Source of the DNA: Pelorhabdus rhamnosifermentans
GTDB lineage: Bacteria > Bacillota > Negativicutes > UMGS1260
Assembly (NCBI RefSeq): GCF_018835585.1
Contig: NZ_JAHGVE010000017.1
Coordinates: 1-64,000, forward strand
Length of the DNA stretch: 64,000 nt
Direction: 5' to 3'
Shown: piece after piece, positions 60,956 to 64,000 of the stretch
How positions within the stretch are numbered: position 1 is the stretch's first letter
Layout: each line of letters starts with the position of its first letter
The notes under the pieces: model-generated
The model's database searches: none
What the model was told of the DNA's origin: nothing
The model's input: the letters and a program-made list of their open reading frames with translations, nothing else
Made by a program: the position numbers and the translations under genes

Positions 60956-62473
60956 ATGGCTTCAACTTTTTTGGGACTTAGTATTGCTAGTAGTGGTTTA
61001 AATGCCGCTCAGATAGGATTGGCAACGACTACGAATAATATGAGCAATATCGATACAACAGGTTATTCAAGGCAATTGGTGAATCAGACATCGGTTGGCC
61101 CGGCTGCGGTTTACAGTAGTAGTTTAGTGGGTAATGGGGTAGATGTTACTTCTGTGGATAGAGTGCGTAGTGACAGCCTTGATCAGAAGTATTGGCAGGA
61201 AAATAGCGCATCAAATGAATGGGATGCCAAGTCCACTTACTTGTCGCAATTAGAAACTGTTTTCGGTAGTTCGACGGATGATACTACGAGTACAATTAAT
61301 ACAGCGCTGAATACATTCAATACCGACTTAGAAAGTTTATCTACTGATCCGACGAGTACCAGTGTCCGGGCCACCGTGCTTGAACAAGCCAATACACTCT
61401 GCTCAACGATTAACGATACTGCGTCAGAACTAACTCAGTTACGCAGTGATGTTAATAACGATGTCAAAACAACCGTGGCACAAATTAATTCCTATACAAC
61501 GCAGATTGCCACCTTGAATAAACAGATTGTGGTGGCAAATGCCTCGGGGGCTTCTTCTAATGAATTGAAAGATCAACAGGGAGTACTTGTTGATAAACTT
61601 TCCGCGCTTGTTGGTGTTAATGTAACGAAAAACGATGATGGCGTTCTTAAGATCACCGTTGGAAATTCTGTATTAGTGGACGGCAGTGATTCCAAACAAC
61701 TAGAATGCTATACCGTAACAGACACGACCAGTGCCGAGTATGGCATGTATGGAATCCGCGATGAAGCTACCGGACAAGATGTCACTACAGGTGACTCCGG
61801 TTCTCTCAATGGATATCTTGAGATTCGGGATGGCGCTACCTCAGATAGTAAAGGCATCCCTTACTATACCAATCAATTGAATGAATTCGCACAGACCTTT
61901 GCCAAAGCTTTTAATGAAGGCATTACTGTTGGCACTACCACTTATAGCGGCAATGCCGATGGGTATGGGCTTGATAATACAACAGACGTTCGTTTTTTTT
62001 CCTATGATAACAAATCATCAGCAGATCTGATAGCGAGTGCCAGCACTATCGACGCAGCCTACCAAAATATTACTGCGGCAAATATTACGGTATCAAAAGA
62101 CATTCAGAATGATTCAAATAAAATTGCGGCATCCTCAACAGCCAATGCGACTAGCAATAGTACAAATCTTGCAGACCTTATTAGTATTAGTACAAGTGCT
62201 GACATTTTCGGAAATGCTACGGCTACAGGTTTTTTTAGTGCAATTATCTCCACTGTTGGTACGGACAGCGCCTCGGCAACAACACAATACAACCGCAAGA
62301 GCACGATCACAAGCTATATCAATACCAGCCGGTCTTCTGTATCGGCCGTTTCCAGTAACGAAGAGACAGTTAATTTGACTAAATATCAGGCAGCCTATGC
62401 CGCGTCGGCTTCTGCTACCAGCACTTGGAGTAAAATATATGATGAAACCATCGACATGGTGGTAAGTAGTTAG
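60956..62473 (+). CDS. flgK: Flagellar hook-associated protein 1, copy 2
   Basis: A 505-residue FlgK paralogue without the repeated insertion. N-terminus: LGLSIASSGLNAAQIGLATT followed by NNMSNIDTTGYSRQ; the canonical block is clearer than in copy 1. It contains SNELKDQQGVLVDKLSALV and ends LTKYQAAYAASASATSTWS. Likely the ordinary FlgK, with copy 1 being a repeat-bearing relative, although each could serve a different junction. Ribosome site AAGGGGGGAG. Immediately upstream of flgL. Confidence 0.9.
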   Translation: MASTFLGLSIASSGLNAAQIGLATTTNNMSNIDTTGYSRQLVNQTSVGPAAVYSSSLVGNGVDVTSVDRVRSDSLDQKYWQENSASNEWDAKSTYLSQLETVFGSSTDDTTSTINTALNTFNTDLESLSTDPTSTSVRATVLEQANTLCSTINDTASELTQLRSDVNNDVKTTVAQINSYTTQIATLNKQIVVANASGASSNELKDQQGVLVDKLSALVGVNVTKNDDGVLKITVGNSVLVDGSDSKQLECYTVTDTTSAEYGMYGIRDEATGQDVTTGDSGSLNGYLEIRDGATSDSKGIPYYTNQLNEFAQTFAKAFNEGITVGTTTYSGNADGYGLDNTTDVRFFSYDNKSSADLIASASTIDAAYQNITAANITVSKDIQNDSNKIAASSTANATSNSTNLADLISISTSADIFGNATATGFFSAIISTVGTDSASATTQYNRKSTITSYINTSRSSVSAVSSNEETVNLTKYQAAYAASASATSTWSKIYDETIDMVVSS

Positions 62474-62488
62474 AAGGGGGGCTTTTTT

Positions 62489-64000
62489 ATGCGTATAACC
62501 AATAATATGACAATGGAAAGTACTTTGAATAATATTAATGCCGCAGCCAATCGACTAGCAGTGGCCAATGCGGCTGTGTCATCGGAAAAAAAAATTCAGT
62601 CAGCTTCCGATGATCCCGTTGTGGCGACAAAGGCGATAACATACCGTAGCTATGTTTCTCAGATAACACAATACCAGGATAACGCTTCTGCCGCCACAGG
62701 CTGGCAAAAAGCAACGGATACGGCTTTGAGCGACTTGAGTGATGTTATTTCAAGTGCGAAGGAATTGGCAACAGAAGCGGCTAGTGACACGTGCAGCGAT
62801 ACGGACAAGGCCAGTATTAAGACCCAGATTGAATCCCTGCAGACGCAGGCTGTTTCGATTATGAACACGACTTATTCCGGACGCTATATTTTTGGCGGCT
62901 ACAGTACGAGTGAAGCGCCCTATGCGTCGACATCTACGTCGATTGGCAGCAGCGTGACATATAAGGGAGACTATTTGAGTCTGGGCGGCGTTGTGTCATC
63001 GGATGTGTCAGATGACACCATTAAATCTTTTTATACCGCAAATACCAGTTCCGTCTACGATTCCCTAACTGCGGCTTCAGCGACGGCTTTGACGGCTTAT
63101 AATACGGCGGAGTCCTTAGCAGCTGCCTCCCCAACAGATACTGTTCTAGCAGCTAAAGCGGCATCTGCTAAGACAACTTCAGATACTTTAGCTGCTGCTG
63201 TTACAACCTATGGTGGTTCGACTAATTTGACTATTGCTGCTGCTTCTGCCAAGACTGACTATAATACCTTAACAACGGCAGTGACGACTTATGGCGGTAC
63301 GACTACTCTATCTGCCGCAGCGGCGACGGCTCTCGCGGCCTATAATACGGCTGAAGCAGCGGCTACTGCCTCTTCCAGCGACACTACGTTAGCAGCAGCT
63401 GCTACTGCTGCTAAGACAACATCGGACACCTTAGCGGCTGCAGTTACGACTTATGGTGGTACGACTACTTTATCTGCTGCGGCTGTAGCTGCTAAGACGA
63501 CTTCAGATACCTTAGCTGGTGCGAGTACTAGTACAGACCAGGATATTAAATACAACATTGGTTTTAACAACGGCGACGTGACTGTAAATACGGAAGGGCA
63601 AGACGTGGTCGGCGAAGGTACTGGCAACAATTTGTTCGATACTTTTTCTAAACTGCTTCTTGCGTTAGATGGTGATACCAGCTATAAGACAGCCTCAGTA
63701 GATTCGTCAGGAAGTGTGACTGTTACAACAAATTCGCTAAGCATAAGTGGTTTACTTACCGACCTAACTACAGACGCAGATCGAGTAGAGTCAGCTCAAG
63801 CTACGCTGGGAGCTCGCATGGATTATGTGGATAGTGTAACAAGTAGCCTTGGAGATGCCTATACAGCGTATAAAACGCTGATGAGTGACAATGAGGATGT
63901 CGATACGGCTTCAGCGGCTACGGAACAAACTGCCGCTGAGTATAGTTATGAAGCAGCCCTTGCGGTTGGAGCCAAGGCCATTTCTAAGACGCTGATAGAT
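62489..64000 (+). CDS. flgL: Flagellar hook-associated protein 3, partial at window end
   Basis: ATG 62489, behind AAGGGGGG, opens a frame with no stop through base 64000 (504 codons visible). The N-terminus MRITNNMTMESTLNNINAAA with KIQSASDDPVVATKA and the stretch MNTTYSGRYIFGGY are FlgL/flagellin-like. About 63070-63535 carries an Ala/Thr-rich insert of repeats (LTAYNTAESLAA and LAAYNTAEAAAT, then TTYGG-type turns), offset 243 bases. FlgL joins FlgK to the filament. The 3' end lies outside the window, so full length and any further domain are unknown. Confidence 0.88.
   Translation, partial: MRITNNMTMESTLNNINAAANRLAVANAAVSSEKKIQSASDDPVVATKAITYRSYVSQITQYQDNASAATGWQKATDTALSDLSDVISSAKELATEAASDTCSDTDKASIKTQIESLQTQAVSIMNTTYSGRYIFGGYSTSEAPYASTSTSIGSSVTYKGDYLSLGGVVSSDVSDDTIKSFYTANTSSVYDSLTAASATALTAYNTAESLAAASPTDTVLAAKAASAKTTSDTLAAAVTTYGGSTNLTIAAASAKTDYNTLTTAVTTYGGTTTLSAAAATALAAYNTAEAAATASSSDTTLAAAATAAKTTSDTLAAAVTTYGGTTTLSAAAVAAKTTSDTLAGASTSTDQDIKYNIGFNNGDVTVNTEGQDVVGEGTGNNLFDTFSKLLLALDGDTSYKTASVDSSGSVTVTTNSLSISGLLTDLTTDADRVESAQATLGARMDYVDSVTSSLGDAYTAYKTLMSDNEDVDTASAATEQTAAEYSYEAALAVGAKAISKTLID

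Overview
The window reads as chromosomal DNA of an endospore-forming, flagellated, low-to-mid GC Firmicute, most likely an anaerobe of the Negativicutes/Sporomusaceae type. The signs are CotF-type spore coat genes, T-box leaders, a C5-pathway heme operon, a DegV/DAK2 pair, a walJ-htrA-rlmH block and a FlgK/FlgL hook-junction cluster. The lineage is inferred from gene content and order; the spore and flagellar signals are direct. I see no prophage, transposase or CRISPR array.

Layout. 158-333: a 5S rRNA that is about 55 nt too long because the helix IV arm is replaced by two hairpins. 430-7133: two tandem ilvN-ilvC-ilvB operons, each behind its own promoter and T-box leader; the first specifier reads as Leu (CTC), the second as Ile (ATC). 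7298-11587: Nudix hydrolase, small unknown gene, GH18 lipoprotein, HMA metal-binding protein and an LCP-family protein. 11710-18368: one heme/siroheme operon (sirC-like, hemA, hemC, cobA-hemD fusion, hemB, hemL). 18428-26130: an FtsA-like ATPase with a long repeat tail (minus), DegV, FakA-like DAK2 protein, cyclodeaminase-like protein, and Tex (minus). 26280-30720: LytS/LytT two-component pair followed by a CstA-family transporter. 30855-34140: spore coat genes, a Thr-Pro repeat protein, small unknown genes, fabZ and tRNA-Glu. 34258-41437: gltX, Fur/PerR regulator, MA-like peptidase, phosphohexomutase, walJ-htrA-rlmH. 41848-42165: a broken nuoF-like remnant. 42250-46895: purB, the three-gene AmmeMemoRadiSam operon and a phosphoribosyltransferase. 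47121-50357: glycogen synthase, alpha/beta hydrolase, methyltransferase. 50546-54923: a second LytS/LytT/CstA module, paralogous to the first. 55122-56437: an overlapping pair of AT-rich genes, a HAD 5'-nucleotidase-like protein and a protein with archaeo-eukaryotic-primase (AEP)-like motifs. 56648-64000: flgD, flgE, two consecutive flgK paralogues and the start of flgL, which runs off the window.

How the genes work together. The paired ilv operons let one pathway answer separately to uncharged tRNA-Leu and tRNA-Ile. The heme operon runs from glutamyl-tRNA to uroporphyrinogen III with a siroheme branch; gltX and a tRNA-Glu gene lie elsewhere in the window. The two LytST-CstA modules look like duplicated carboxylate or peptide sensing and uptake units. 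The best candidates for undescribed biology are the HAD/AEP-like pair, the FtsA-like protein with serial beta-grasp-like repeats, the expanded 5S rRNA and the AmmeMemoRadiSam operon.
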